A stretch of 64,000 nucleotides of DNA, taken from contig ML677364.1 of NCBI GenBank assembly GCA_007922305.1, positions 21,559,326-21,623,325 of the forward strand, read 5' to 3'. This DNA comes from Dermatemys mawii (Eukaryota; Chordata; Testudines; Dermatemydidae). Below the pieces are notes generated by a model that was not told where the DNA came from, did not search any database, and saw only the letters and a program-made list of their open reading frames with translations. Below, in pieces: positions 1 to 12,685 of the stretch. The first letter of the stretch is position 1. Every line of letters starts with the position of its first letter. Both the position numbers and the translations under genes were made by a program.

Positions 1-1000
1 TTATACTAAGCCTTTAACAAAAGTAAACCACTGTCTCACCACACTGGCTAACAAGAAATCTGAGGTGCACTCTCCAAAGGCATCCCAGCCCTTCTCTCAC
101 ACCCAGACACTGGACTCTATGATGAAAGGTTACTGCAAAGTAATTTAATTAAATAAAGCGTCCTCCTAATCCCAAGGGATCAGACACAAAGCCAGGTCAA
201 TATATAACCCAGATTTTACCCAATAATCACACTACTTCCAAAACTTTAGTAACGAAAATCTAAAGGTTTAATAATTAAATGCAAGAAGGAGAGAGTTATA
301 AATGGTTAATAATCATATGCATACAACCATTGCAAAGTCCTTATAGCAGGTTTGTAGCAGTGATGGAATAGCGCTGGCTCGTAAAGTCTCTCTGGTAACT
401 TCCAAAAGATTGCAAGGTCCTCAGTCTATAGTTCAAAAGGCCCCTTTTAGTTGTAAATCCACAGAATCAGAGAATCAGGGCAGAAAGAGGCAAAATGGAG
501 ACATCTCAGGGTTTTTTTATATCCTCTGCCATGTGCCTGGAAATTTACCATCTCTGTTTGTGGAAAGTTATGGGACTAAGATGTAGTTCAGGGTCACATG
601 AGCATATCACATGTCCTTGCATGCTTTAATGACTTGCTGATGCATCCACAGGAAAAGCTGTGTGGAGAACTGGTTCTTCTTAATGGCCCATCAATCTTGA
701 ACAGGCCATTCACAATGGGCTGGGAAGACTGGATGTAAACTACCTTCTAAGTTATTGCAGGAACAAACACACTTGAGATACTGAGATATAGCCAATATTC
801 ATAACTTCACGTACAGTGATAATACATGCATTTAACCAGGATAATGATATTTGATAGACTGTTTCATTGACACCTTACATGATACATTTTGTATAAGATT
901 TGTTGTAATTGTAGAACAATGATACAAAGGGTCATTCTCAATCACACAGCATTGTAGTGCTGAACATCTGATTTTTTCAATTGAAGTCATGTTTTTTTTT
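1..1000. other. No gene seen; probable old interspersed repeat
   Basis: No open frame or splice-bounded exon resembles a gene here. The AT-rich text at about 840-960 resembles a widespread turtle repeat that I cannot place in a class. Confidence 0.3.
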
Positions 1001-1127
1001 TGTCTCTCCAGCAGCCTGTGGCATTTGTGCCCTGGGAAATAGTCAGAACTAGAGCTGAGATGGACTACAATGCTAGAGGAATTGTATGCATAAGTACTTT
1101 CATGGGGAGAAACTATCAGGTATTAAA

Positions 1128-1440
1128 AGGCTCTTTAGTAGAGAAAGGCATAACAAGAACAAATAGCTGGAAAATGAATCCAGACAAATTCAGATTAGAA
1201 ATAAGGCACACATTTTTAATAGTGAGGGCAATTAACCATTAGAACAAATTACCAAGGAACGTGGTGGATTCTCCATGTCTTCAAATTTTTGCCTTTCTGA
1301 AAAAAAAAATACGCTTAGCCAAACAGAAATTTTAATACAGGAGTAACTGAATGAAGTTCCCTGGCCCATGTTAGATAAGACAATCAGACTAAATGATCTA
1401 ATGATTCCTTCTAGCCCCAAATCAAACTGATTGTTGACAA
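1128..1440 (+). mobile_element. CR1 LINE 3'-end fragment
   Basis: The text matches the 3' part of reptile CR1: a lysine-rich C-terminal coding relic, then the GGTGGATTCTCCATG block, then a tail around AGACTAAATGATCTAATG and CCTTCTAGCCCCAAATC. An A-run near 1301 and many substitutions mark it as old and non-functional. Confidence 0.7.
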
Positions 1441-4400
1441 ATCCCTGGAAATTCACATTTGAAAGGATCATTTGAACTACTCATATACAATTTTAAATTA
1501 ACTGTAACCACCCAGGAAAATTTCTGTGGACTGCTCAATGAAAACCTTTGCTCTCTGAACAGTGACAATCAAAAAAGCTTCACACAGTCCCCTTGGACCA
1601 GGATGGCGAACCGCAGCCAATGGAAGCTGCGATCAGCGAACCGGCAAGTAAACAACCAGCGGGGCCCGCTATGAGAGCTTACCCTGTGGTGCTGTGTGCC
1701 AGGGTTGCCGATCCCTGAAATACCAAAGGAAATGTGAGGAGAAGGAGAAAAAACATTCCTGAAAATATTAAAATGCCATGACTTAAATTAATATTTCATC
1801 TTCAGTTAGAATATCGTTTCTGGTCATCTTTGCTGACAAACGATAGAACAGAAATAAAAGGGCTTCAGACACTTGTGATCAAAATGATCAGAAGCATATA
1901 AAGATTTCTGTAGGGAGACAGACTGAAAACACTGGTCCTCTTTTTGTAAGAGAAAAGACAAATAAGAAGGGAGATGATAGAAGTATAGAAAAATAATGAA
2001 TGGTGTAAAGACAATACATTTGGTATTCCTATTTATGGTTCCTTAATAAGAGAACAAAGGAAGACATCTGATTAAATGGAGAGGCAACACATTTAAGAAA
2101 GGAAAAATAAATTATTTTTATACAACACCTAATTAATCTGTGTAATTCATTGTCAGAGACATGAGTTTAGTAGCATTACAATATATTAGATATTTATGAT
2201 GAGAACATCAACTATTATTCAATAGATTTAAGATATATGAACAATAACTCATGCTTCAAGTTATGCACAAACCACTGACTGACAGAAGTTAGGAAGAAAA
2301 TTCTCTTATGGCCAGGTTATTCCATATTTGTTCACTATGAAATTGCTTGCACCTTCATCTTAAGTGCCTGGTACAGAGACTGGATACTGGGCTAGAAGGA
2401 TCAGAGTTGGTATGGCAATTTCTAGGTTCCAAACAAGCATGTTTTTCAAAAAGGTCTGCCTATGTTATCCTTTCATGTATTTATATTGATCAATCCATTC
2501 AACAAACTATCAATTACAATTCTTCACCACAGCATCTTTGCTAGATTACTAAATTCCATTATGTTGCTTCACCCAAATAAATACTAGAAAACATTATTTT
2601 TAATATCTAGCATTTATACCGTGTACTACATCTTCAAACATTAACTAATTAATACCCTAAACAGAGCCCACAGTGAGGTAAACTCCCACTGACTTTAGTA
2701 AGAGTGTGACTGCTAAACTCTTGGCTAATACCCTGTGGAACTGAACCAGGAATCTTCAGACTTGAAGCGAAGAGCCAAGTCTTTGTACCTGGGGACTGTA
2801 ACAAGTCATCTCCTCTGCAGATTGGCACAGAGTGAAACCAGTAAAAAACACTCACTAATGGATGACAAGAGCAGCACTGAGCCCATATGGTGCTACTCAC
2901 AAGCCATCCAGTAAACAAAATCTTTAGCTACTGTAGGTCACTTTCTGCAGTCTCCACATACTGCAGTGAAATACATAGTCTCATTCATGATCAGGCAGTT
3001 TCTTTCAAATCCCCATTGCTCCATTTGTAATTTATACAAATTAGAACTGTAAAATGTTCTGCATAAAGTTTGTCCTGAACTCCTTTTTCAGGCAAGAATC
3101 CCTATCTGACTAGGCTCTGATTCAGCAAACATGGGCTTAAGTGCTTTGCTGAACTGGGGTAATCATTAGTTAAGGACATAACCAAACCAACGTTAAAAAG
3201 TAGTAATGATAGTTGGTCAAAAAAACCCCAACAGTTGATACTTTTTCATGGATAATTGGTTTTGCATGAAAACTGCCTGCTTTCAGCGAGAATTTTCAAT
3301 GTTTTGTTTAAAAACTTAAAGAAAAAAAAGGCCCCAAAAGAGAAATATTTTGATTGGGATATGTTGCTATGATACCTAATGGGAGTTGTAGTCTGGTTGC
3401 CTTATGTCCTCATCCTCCTCTGTGGCCTGGGATCCGTAGCTGGACTATATCTTCCATAATGTACCATGGCCAGGAACCCCATGGTTCACCTCCTCCCCTT
3501 TCCAAGAAAAGAGACTAGGATGCAGTCATGGGAGATGCAGTCTGAGCAGGAGTCCAGTATAAAAAGGAAAATGGGAGCATGAGGCACTGCAGAACCGAGA
3601 TTTTTCAAAGGTGTAACTTGGCCAAATAAAATTGGCTTTCTCATGGGGATAGTAAAAGATGCATCCCTAGTATAAAGGTCATTCCCCCTTCCACCCCCCG
3701 CTCACCAAATTTTAATTTCCCTGCTCCAAAGCACAGAGGCACAAGAGTTTCTCAAAAGAAAAGGTCACCAGAGTTTTTTTAACATGAGCGAATCAGTGTT
3801 TTCTTTTTCCTTGCCTCATTTTCACATACAGCTGAACTGTTTTAGCTAAAATTGAAAAAAATAAAAAATAGCCTGAGTCAGACACTCAGCTTGGAAAATT
3901 TCAGCCCACACAGAGGATAGCAAAGTTATATGCAACTGAAAACAGGGTTTTATAATGAGAAATTTCAAGCAACTTTAATAAAATGAGATGCTACCAGTTC
4001 CACCTATAATATAGGACCCAGACCGCAAAAGGCTTGATAAGTTAAAGTCATCTTCTTGAATTGCACCCGGCAACAAAGCCACTGTAGTCTATGCAGCGTA
4101 TCTGTGAGCAATAATACATGCCAAGGTAAGTCATAAAGGGGCATTGCCACACTTCAGGAGCACTGCAGGCTGATAGGCACAAGGCCAAGGGCCTAGTAGT
4201 ACTGCAACCCGCTAGTGAATGTGTGCTACAAGTTGTCGCAGGGTAAGTTCATTCCAGCCCCCTTCTGGAGTGGGGTAGGGGCATGGTAGCCCCACAGTAA
4301 AGTTTGCCCATCTACCCTTAGCTTCAGGGCAGTGGAGCCTAGTGGGCAAAATTATTTAATCCTACTCTAGGCTCCATGGGACAGCAACCGTGTCTTCTTC

Positions 4401-4565
4401 TGTGTCTTGTACAGTGCAAAGCACAAACACCAGAGCTGAACAGTAAATAATACAATACTTCTAATGTAATGGTAAGGTAGAGAGGAAAGAATCAGAGGAC
4501 CCTTATTATGACTTAGCTGCTATGCTCAGAAGGTGTCACTTAACAGAAAGAAAATTGTAAAAGCA
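1441..4565. other. No gene seen; scattered degraded repeats
   Basis: No convincing coding sequence. About 1590-1715 resembles a GC-rich hAT-type repeat fragment. About 3370-3560 carries the words GGGAGTTGTAGTCTGG and CATGGGAGATGCAGTCTGAG, typical of a palindromic reptile DNA-transposon relic. The rest is unassigned AT-rich DNA. Confidence 0.4.
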
Positions 4566-4748
4566 GAAGGAAGATGAGCATTGGCCTGCTAAACCCAGGG
4601 TTGCCAGTTCAATCCTTGAGGGGGCAATTTAGGGATATGGGGCAAAAATCTGTTGGATGATTTAATTGGGGGATTGATCCTGCTTTGAGCAGGCAGTTGG
4701 ACTAGATGATCTCCTGAGATCCCTTCCAACCTGGATATTCTATGAAGT
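4566..4748 (+). mobile_element. Turtle tRNA-derived Pol III SINE with CR1-like tail
   Basis: The head carries a tRNA-like segment (GAGCATTGGCCTGCTAAACC, then a B-box-like GTTGCCAGTTCAATCC), followed by the GAGGGGGCAATTTAGGGAT body. The tail (TTGGACTAGATGATCTCCTG, then CCTTCCAACC) is shared with CR1 LINE 3' ends. This head, body and tail order is that of the tortoise Pol III SINE, known to borrow a CR1-type tail for retrotransposition. The 5' A-box region is eroded. This is the main evidence for a turtle genome. Confidence 0.8.
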
Positions 4749-5767
4749 CTCACTCTCTGCATGTTCCCAGGTAGCTCAGAGGAGGGCATGCTAAGATATG
4801 CATCTCTTTGCAAAGTCATTCCTTCCACACACACTGGAAAGGAAGAGGGAGAGGTCTTACTTTGAATATTATTTGCAGCAATTCTCAGCTTTGTATCACC
4901 AATGTGCCACAGTGATGGACTCTACAAAAATGCTCATAGAGAAATAGGACATGAGCTTGATCTCCCATTGGTGTTACACCAGTTTAACGCCATATAGCTC
5001 AATGGAATTACTCCTGATTTACAGCAGCTCAGTGAAGGCAGAATCAGGCCTATACAAACAGAGGGAAAAGAGTAAGTAGAGTAAAGGGGACACACATTAA
5101 GTGCAGCTGAATGGCTTTATGAGATAAAGTGAGTGAGATAAAGTTTTGTGGCAACTAAGCTAAAGCACTTAGGTATCAGTTGAATTAGTAAATGGGTCAT
5201 GATAATTCCACTGGAGGAGATCAGAAAGGAAAAAACCAAAGCGTGTAACAAGGAGTGATAAGAAAGCTAGGAAGTGGTGAGACAGTGACGTATGACAGAT
5301 GCTTAATTCTTCCTCAACAGATGTATAAATGAGCCATGTTTGACTTCTCCAGGAGCAGTAGGTACAAGTTCTCAATGAACTTGGCTAGTACAGAATAATT
5401 TAAGCCTCATCAAGTAACCACATCATGTTGAAAGGAAGTGTGAAGCACCATAAAACCAGTTTAATAGTTCAACAAGCTGTCTGAGCTTTAACCCAGATGT
5501 GTCTGAAAAACTTCAATAGTAGAACTATAATATTGGGCAACAATCAGCAAAGTTACTTGGCTACTTGACACACCTCAGTGCTTCTCTTCACATGCTTCCC
5601 TCGTTCCTACATAAACAGGACCCTGGCTTCAGTTGCTATCTGGAATGAACATGATGAAAAAATCTATGGATATTTCTCCTTCATTAAGATCCAGAGGAAG
5701 GAAAGCTGTTTCCTTTGATTTTCTTATATCAGCATTCCATATAATGAAAAGTAACCCTTTTTGACTT
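4749..5767. other. No gene or recognised element
   Basis: Only short unconvincing open frames. No splice-bounded exon, RNA gene or recognisable repeat end was seen. Confidence 0.4.
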
Positions 5768-6150
5768 ACTACCACTTTATTATTAATTATCATTAGCAAT
5801 ATTAACATAGCATCTAGGCGTCCCAGTCCTGGACTGGGAACCTATCATGCTAGGCACTGTACAAACGCAGAACAAAAAGACAGTCCTTGCTGAAAAGGAC
5901 TTACAATCGAAGTATAAGATAAGAGACAGACAGACCAACAGGGAAGCACCAGGAAACAATGAGACAATATTGGTCAGTATGACAGGGCTCTGCACACCAG
6001 CAGCTTAATTAACTAGTGTCAAATTTTTGTAGGCCTCACAGCAAAAGGGGGGTTTAAGCAGGATTTTGTAGGCTGATAATAAGGCAGCTTTGCAGATGTT
6101 TACAGGAAGCACTGTTGTGTTTATTTGGTCTACAAAGTGCATCCTAGTGT
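5768..6150 (-). mobile_element. L2/CR1-group LINE 3' end
   Basis: Begins with an ATTATTAATTATC-type tail, then CATCTAGGCGTCCCAGTC, GCTAGGCACTGTACAAACG and AGAACAAAAAGACAGTCC, a common reptile LINE 3' region in reverse orientation. It probably belongs to the same minus-strand insertion as the reverse-transcriptase remains at 6881-9560. Confidence 0.6.
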
Positions 6151-6771
6151 GAGCTCAAATGTAACAGTATGTAAAAGCTCATTGTGTGTTACAATAACCA
6201 TGAAAAATAAGTCAAGCTGTTTATGATGTTGAATTATTTTAACAAATGTATTGAGAACCAGACAAAGAAGCTAAATTAATCCAAACCAAAATATCCATGT
6301 TGATATAATTCAAGGACTGTTGAAATTATGCTTGATAAAAACTGAAGCTGTAGGGCCAAAAGTTATAAGACCAAAATCGGTGGGAGGGATATTAGGCCTA
6401 ACTGATGGACAAAATAATGAGAAGGATGAACTATGACATCCACTTTTTGCTCTTTTGGGGTTTCTTTAAAAGAGACTGAAAAAAATCCCATCATCAGTGC
6501 AGTTGTCTCTCTCTATTATCTCCTGTCCCACCTTGCATCCCAGCCCATCCCCTGACCTGCCAGCACTGTACTATCTCAATTCATCTAAAGGACTTTCTTC
6601 CCCAGAGGGTGGGCAGCTGGCTTTGATCTTGTTCAAGGACATTTTTTGTCACCTGTGAATGCTGAAAGTCATTACATTCCCATGACATCCAGTCCTCAGC
6701 CCATCAGTGGGATATCTATTTGCCAGCCCTGCAGAGGTGGATAAGATCCTGCATTGTTTTCCCTTCCCCAA
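6151..6771. other. Unassigned DNA inside LINE-derived region
   Basis: No gene recognised. It may include diverged LINE sequence between the 3' end and the reverse-transcriptase remains. Confidence 0.3.
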
Positions 6772-6872
6772 AGAGCCATTAAACCAAACTGTAAACCCTG
6801 TATAGGATGGAAACCACTTCAAGTCAGGGAGTGGAGGAAGCACTCCCAAAACTGCTAGTTCCAGCACCTATG
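6772..6872 (-). mobile_element. Short DNA-transposon (MITE-like) fragment
   Basis: Reverse-strand text CATAGGTGCTGGAACTAG followed by CTTGAAGTGGTTTCCATC and AGGGTTTACAGTTTGG is a common turtle short repeat. Only the left part is clear. Confidence 0.5.
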
Positions 6873-6880
6873 CTAGGAAA

Positions 6881-7216
6881 ATGATCTATATAGCCGTGTT
6901 CTGCCTGGATAAGAGCGGAGCAAGACTGCAGTTGTCCAAGCCAGAGGAAAGGGTGTTACACTATTGAGAGCTGGAGGAGAGTTTTAGCTGTGTGGCTGGA
7001 TAGGAAAGGCCGTATCTTAGAGATTTTATGCAGAAGGAATGGAGCAAGATTTAGACATAACCTGGATGTGAGGACCTAATCAGAGGTCTGAGTCAAAGAT
7101 GGACAGGTTACAGGCTTGAGGGACAAGTAGGATGGTGGTGTCCACACTGACAGAGAAAGGAGGTTGCAGGGAGGGGTTTGTGATGGAATATTAAGATCTC
7201 TATTTTAGCCATGCTC
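6881..7216 (-). mobile_element. L2/CR1-group LINE, C-terminal coding relic
   Basis: Read on the minus strand, the text follows the end of a LINE reverse-transcriptase ORF (a segment like LNMAKIEIL, then NLSIFDSDL), with stops and frameshifts. It continues the reading direction of the fragment at 7791-8421. Confidence 0.5.
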
Positions 7217-7790
7217 AGCTTCAGATGCCAGCATGGACAGTGGGTATAAGAGGCTCGGGGAGGCTAAGCCTCTCCAGATGTGGCAAGAAATGCCAGATGC
7301 GGCACACCTCCCTTTGGAGGCACACTGGCCCGCTGCCTTTGAAGCGTCACCGCTGGAAGCTCCCGACAAGTGAGGGACCAAAGGCACCCTGACTATGGTC
7401 TTGCCCGTGCTCTGCCCCTGCTCCACCCTGAGGCCCAGATCTCTTCCACTGTGGCCCCGTCCATGCTGCACCTCTTCCTACCCTTCTCTACCTCTACCCC
7501 TAAGCCCCTCCCAACCCACCACTTGCTCCTCTCCACCTCTTCTCCCAAGGCGCCCCCCGCCCACTGCTTGCTCCTCTCAGCCCCCTCCCCTGAGGGAAGG
7601 AGCAGAGCAAGGGCAGGAAGAGGTGGAGTGGGAGCAGGGCCTTGGGGCAGAGCAGGGGTGGGGCCTTGGGGTGATGCAGGGGTCAGGCCACAGTCCAGGC
7701 ACCAATGGCCCCCACCCCTTCTAGGGAGCTTCTGGCACTCGTGCCGAGCCTCTCCAGATGCAAAAAAGTCATGTGCTGCCTATGCCTGAC
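7217..7790. mobile_element. C-rich insertion splitting the LINE
   Basis: GC-rich segment unlike its neighbours, placed between two LINE stretches that would otherwise be contiguous. The word CCTCTCCAGATG occurs near both ends (about 7272 and 7749) and CAGCT flanks both junctions. Its open frames are byproducts of C-rich, stop-poor sequence. Class unknown. Confidence 0.4.
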
Positions 7791-8421
7791 AGCTAGATAT
7801 CCCCACGAAGATGTCAGAGCCAGGCTGACATTTTTAATTTGGACAGAAGGAGACAGGTCTGGAGTAGAGCAGTAGATCTGTGAGGCATCAGCATAGAGAT
7901 GGTGGTTGAATTTGTGTTAGTGGATGAGATTACCCAGAGATAAGATGTGGAGGGAGAGAGGAAGGGAACCAAGGACAAAGACCCCTGGATCCCCACTGAA
8001 GGCTGGTGGGCAGATGAGAAGGCTGCTCCAGAGGACAGGCTGTAAGAATAATTAGAGAGGTAAGAAGAGAACCAGGAGAGAACAGAACCACAGAAGCCAA
8101 GGGGGGATAAGATTTCAAGAAGAGCATGACTGACTGTGCCGAAGGTGTCTGACACTCAAGGAGGATGAGAATGGAGTACTGGCTTGGATCTTTAGCTAGG
8201 AAGAAATCAGTAGAGATTACGGCAAGAGCTGTTTCAGTGGAGTGCAAAGGGCAGAAGCGATACTGGGAAGAGTCTGAGATGGAACTGGAGGAGAGGAACT
8301 CCAGACAACGATTGTAAACAGCACCCTTCAATTATCACAGAGATGAAAGGGAGCAGGGAGGCAGGGCAGTAGTTCAAGAGGTGAGTGGGGTCAAGGGTGG
8401 GGTTAAACTGAGCAAAGTTGT
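7791..8421 (-). mobile_element. L2/CR1-group LINE reverse-transcriptase relic
   Basis: Two overlapping minus-strand frames together show reverse-transcriptase landmarks: FCPLHSTETALAVI, a WFSSYLSN segment, a position matching the GVPQGS motif and a degraded YADDT region. They lie in different frames, so the ORF is broken. These blocks are typical of vertebrate L2/CR1-group LINEs. The long open frames here are relics, not host genes. Confidence 0.65.
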
Positions 8422-9169
8422 CAGTAGCTACCGGTGTGGTGCTCTGCTTTTGTTCGATGATGATATCAGTTGGCTGCGTGCGTGTTCCCTCTGTGTGCTG
8501 CCCCAGCTCTGCGCAGATCGCTGCCCCAGCAGACCCCAAGAGAACCCCCAATGACCACAGACTCTAGTAAGGTACGAAGGCACCCGGGCAGGTTTATTGT
8601 TAAATGAAACACAGTCTCTAGCTTTGCCGGATTAGAGATCAACAGGTTTGCTAGTCCCTATGTGCTCCCCAGACAATGGATTTAGCTCAGTCAGAAGCAG
8701 GCTTGCTAATGCCCCCTAGGCTGGACAAAAACACCACCCCAGGGTTGTATTCTTATACACAGGTACAAACAAGTTACACATCACTCCTGACGTATTGAGG
8801 TGCATCCCCTCTACGTAGGAAGGTGCCACATCTCACCTTGTACAGGTTGGTTCAAGCAAAACAACTCTATCCATCATACTACCCTTTTGCCCCTGTCTTT
8901 AGGAGGGGTCAGCCTGTTCCTTGTTATCTGTATGGAATGTACCAGTGTTCTGGTACATCTTAGATCTGTGTCCTTTTGCAACATCAGCCCTTTCCTTGCC
9001 AACTTCTGTGAGCAGGGCCTGCCTCATTCACAGCTTAGCTTTGCTTTATGTTAGCAAAGTCTTGACCATTACTTTAGCTCAGGCCTTAGGCCTCGTACTG
9101 GGCCTCTAATACAAGGGTTTATGTTTCAGGGCCTCATCTTACTACAAGCAAGACTAAAGCATGCTCACA
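8422..9169 (-). mobile_element. Solo LTR of an endogenous retrovirus-like element
   Basis: A 748-bp block interrupts the LINE reverse-transcriptase relic and is flanked on both sides by TTGT, a 4-bp candidate target duplication. On the minus strand it starts with TGTGAGCATG and has a TATA-like TATAAGAA and an AATAAACC poly(A) signal before its 3' end, the order expected of an LTR. No gag, pol or env coding lies beside it. The 3' terminal dinucleotide is not canonical, so the exact end is uncertain. Confidence 0.6.
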
Positions 9170-9560
9170 TTGTGAGGGGAAGAGCCAGAGGAGTGTGAGA
9201 GGTTAATGAGAAGAGTATAGGATGGATTGAGAGTGGGTGTGAAGGAGCTCAGGAGATGGGATTAGATAGGGTCACTGGCACAAGTGGGGAGGCTAGAAGA
9301 GCAGGGCAGATGAGAAACTTCGGTGTCTGTGACGGAAAGAAGGAAGAGATAGTTGCGATGGGGAAGAGAAAATGGGGGCTGTGAGCCAAAGGGAGGGAGG
9401 AAGGTCACATCATATTTTGTCAATTTTCTCTTGGAAGAAACTGAAAATCCAGTGCAGACACAAAAATGGAGGCAGAAGGAGGGGACAGTTTGAGGAGTGA
9501 TTCATAGGTGTCAGAAAGGGGGCTGGGATTGAAGACATGGGATTCAATTATGTTCTAGCT
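9170..9560 (-). mobile_element. LINE reverse-transcriptase relic, upstream part
   Basis: Continues the interrupted minus-strand LINE upstream of the LTR; a segment like INLSHSSGSSPH corresponds to the conserved region ahead of the first reverse-transcriptase blocks. Degraded by stops. The upstream limit is uncertain. Confidence 0.5.
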
Positions 9561-9699
9561 TAGCTAGGAAAACCACAGAAGGAGAAATTTATTTTGTAAT
9601 GGAGGAAGCTTGCAACAAGTAGTTAAGAGAAAACTTTGTATAACATGTTTAATACGCTGGCAACCCTGTCAATGGAAGTAATAACTGGATCTTCTGTCT

Positions 9700-9920
9700 T
9701 TTCAATACTGTTCATTCAATTCCCATCTCAATCCCTTCATTCACTTCTTCCCTAAAGACTGCTAGTTTTTCCCCATTATAAACCCACAGAAAACAAAACC
9801 TTACATTATTCCCTTCTTTGGCTTTCCCTGTGAGACCAGTCTCCTCTTGTCCGTTAGGCTGTAAACTCTCCAGGGCAGGGACAGATTCTTTCTCTGTGAT
9901 TGATATGCACAGTGAGCAGC
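9700..9920 (+). mobile_element. L2-like LINE 3'-end relic
   Basis: Contains GGCTGTAAACTCTCCAGG followed by GCAGGGACAG, the hallmark of old L2-type 3' ends. Strongly diverged. Confidence 0.4.
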
Positions 9921-11540
9921 AGACTGTCAGCACTGAGCAAATAACTTACAGATTGCTAAAGATAGATGCTCAAAGGATCAAAAGCCTTGGCACTGTGGCG
10001 GTGACCCTTGTAAGGGATTCTCGAGTCGTGCGTTCCAATTCAATAGGGAACTCACTCCAAAACAAGCTAAAGGCATGTAGGCATATTATTAGCCATGCGA
10101 TCATTTTTCTACAAACAAACCTGAATCTAAAGCAACAGCCAACCGCACACAATGCTAAGAATGGAAACGGTAGTGAGGAGGAAACACTGTTATCACTCGC
10201 TACACCGAACTCAAAGCAAGGAACAATAACAAAACAATAGCCCAGTCCAGCTCCCACGGAAGTCAATGGCAAGACCCCTATTAATTCAACAGGAGATAGA
10301 TCGGGCTGCCTAGCAAATCACTAAGGGCCCAGTCGTGCATTCCTAGACTCTGATGGGAGTTCAGGTTAGACAGAGACTATCAGGTCAGTCCCTAAATTTT
10401 ATTTATTGTGGGTGTGATTTCATCAGCTTTAAAGAGTCTGACTGACTTTTTTCCCCCTGGATGTGGCAAGTGGCTAATAACATAATAAAAGTTGATATGA
10501 TTACAGTTTCAGTGTATTTGTTGGAATGAGTCTTCACGGATGGAACCCCATCACCATACTGCTGGCAAAAATATCTTCACAGATGTGATGCACAGCATCT
10601 CTAAGAAAGCCACTCATGCAGAACAGGTAGTTTGAGCTATTAGAGAAAGTGGCATTGTCACTGCTGTGCTAAGAAATCAGCTGTTCCATTCCTCCACACA
10701 CATGCTTTTAATATCTCTTTATTGGGGGTTTTAATGAGTTACTTTCATAAACGAAGTCATGATGGTTAACATTTTGAGCACTTTACAGCTTCTAAGCACT
10801 CAATAAACATTAGATAGTTAATAAGCAATCTGCCCATGAGGATGGAAAGTAAATACAAATGGCCAGATTGGAGACCTGAGGCAGTAAGATATTTAGGTGC
10901 CAACTGGGATTTTCGAAAGCACCCTGGCACCTACATAAGAAGTTATGGATTGGCTGACTCCTGTAGTCTGCGCTCTGACCTTCTGAAACAATCCAGTAGC
11001 CTGGACTCTAGAGCACCGGTGACAATAATGGGCATTGTCTGCAATCTGCCCCTCCTCTTTCCTCAGTCATGATCAGCTGCTGCATCATTCACAGGCTTCA
11101 CATGACTCCCCACTTTCAGGTCACACGCATCCCTCCCAGAAGCCCAGACTCCTACCTCATTCACCCAATGTCTCACACTTGCACAGAGTTCTCTCCTTTA
11201 AAGGGTGCTGTTCTACCACCTAGCCCATTGCTGGCGTCCATGCGACCCTCCAGATGCAGGGCATAAAAGGTTAGGTTTGGTTCTGGTGCACCTACATTTT
11301 AGACCCACACTGGAGAGATGCATGTGCCCCCACCTACTTTGCAAAGTTTAAGTGTAAGTGTCTTTGGGGTCTACTGTATTAAAGAGTGGTTGATGTAGTG
11401 TTGTAGGCTGCAATTGCATGTTACCTCTCAATGTGTGGGGAGCTGTGACATGTGATTCCTGGACATTCAAAGGATTATATCGAACAATGTAGTTCAGTAT
11501 ACAAATTCCACACTTCTGATTATGCAAAAACCCAACCTTT
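9921..11540. other. No gene seen
   Basis: The 140-codon frame over 9818-10240 has no recognisable domain and starts inside a repeat relic, so I do not call it a gene. The rest is unassigned. Confidence 0.4.
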
Positions 11541-11890
11541 TGAGGCTAGAGTCTGAAGAGCAGGCCATTGTCTACTGTTCCCCTGTCACATGAAGCCAAG
11601 ATCAAAGGCCCAAGCTGTATAAAGGAAAGACTGAACTATTCACCGTGTGTCTGAATCTGAGACACTTATGAACTTGTAACCACAAGGAAAACCCCATTGT
11701 TGGGGTTGACACTTATGAGGGTTTCAGTTGGAATTGGTGTGATCTCTGGTAAGCTTTTTAGCACATGTAGGTTCTTTTGTTTTCTCTGTAATCCTTTTAC
11801 CCTAAGAATAAATGTGCTTGCTTAGAAAGAACTGTGTGATGACTTATAAATGCTAGCAATACATTGTTTATAACCTCTGGAAAGAAAGCA
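11541..11890 (+). mobile_element. Possible LTR fragment
   Basis: Has a TATA-like TGTATAAAGG at about 11615 and an AATAAATGTG signal at about 11808, with text I associate with a repeated turtle element. Ends and target duplication were not found. Confidence 0.35.
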
Positions 11891-12685
11891 AACCCCCTAC
11901 AATGGTCTTTTAGAGGGTATGGCTTGCTGGGGATATGACAGTGTAGGCAGAGAACTCTGCAAACCTAGAAAACACACAGTCAGGGGACAGAGATATGCAT
12001 TTATGCACAAGAGAGGTGATGATGGAGAAGCCAGGATGCTAGAGTAGATGCCCTCAAGGGACCAGAGAGGAATAATACAGCTGCAATTGCCCTGAACTGT
12101 GATACTAGGGGCCAGGCCCTCTGCTCCAATGATTAAGTATTTATCCATAGAGCAACAAGTTAAAATAGTGAGCCTGAGGGAGCCCCTCATCTGATTGGCC
12201 CATAGGGCACAGGTTAGAGCAGACATCTGAGAAGTAGGGCATCCCTATTAAATCCTGTGTCTTCTGTTGCAGAGGAGTGCTTTAATCAGTGCACTAAGAG
12301 TTACAAAGTTGGAAGCTACAGCACCTCCTCTGGCCCCCTAACAGATTAGGCCCCTTGGGCAAATTAGACAGCCAAACACCTCTCTTCCCAGTTTATAGAT
12401 TGCCTGGAGTGGAGGCAGCAGCAGCACATAGGCCAAAGGGCATAAACCTAAGTACTGAGTAACTTTAGGAGCCTATAGCATTCAGCAGGAATTTTGTGGC
12501 TTGTAGCGGAGCATATAATTGCTTGTAGGGGCCTAAACCCAGACTTGGGCATTTAAGTACCTTTGTGAAGCAACCTCAAGGAACAAACAACACACAGGAC
12601 CACCATTAAAGTTACCAGGGCAGTCCTACTCCACCCCTTACCCCACGGGAAAGAAATCCGCTCCTATTGTATCATTAGTATAGGG

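Noticed and set aside
7370..7789. Plus-strand frames of 139 and 109 codons
   Set aside because: Stop-poor C-rich insertion; low-complexity Pro/Ser/Leu translation in two frames at once.
9818..10240. 140-codon plus-strand frame
   Set aside because: Begins in an L2-like 3' end; no recognisable domain, no splice or promoter context.
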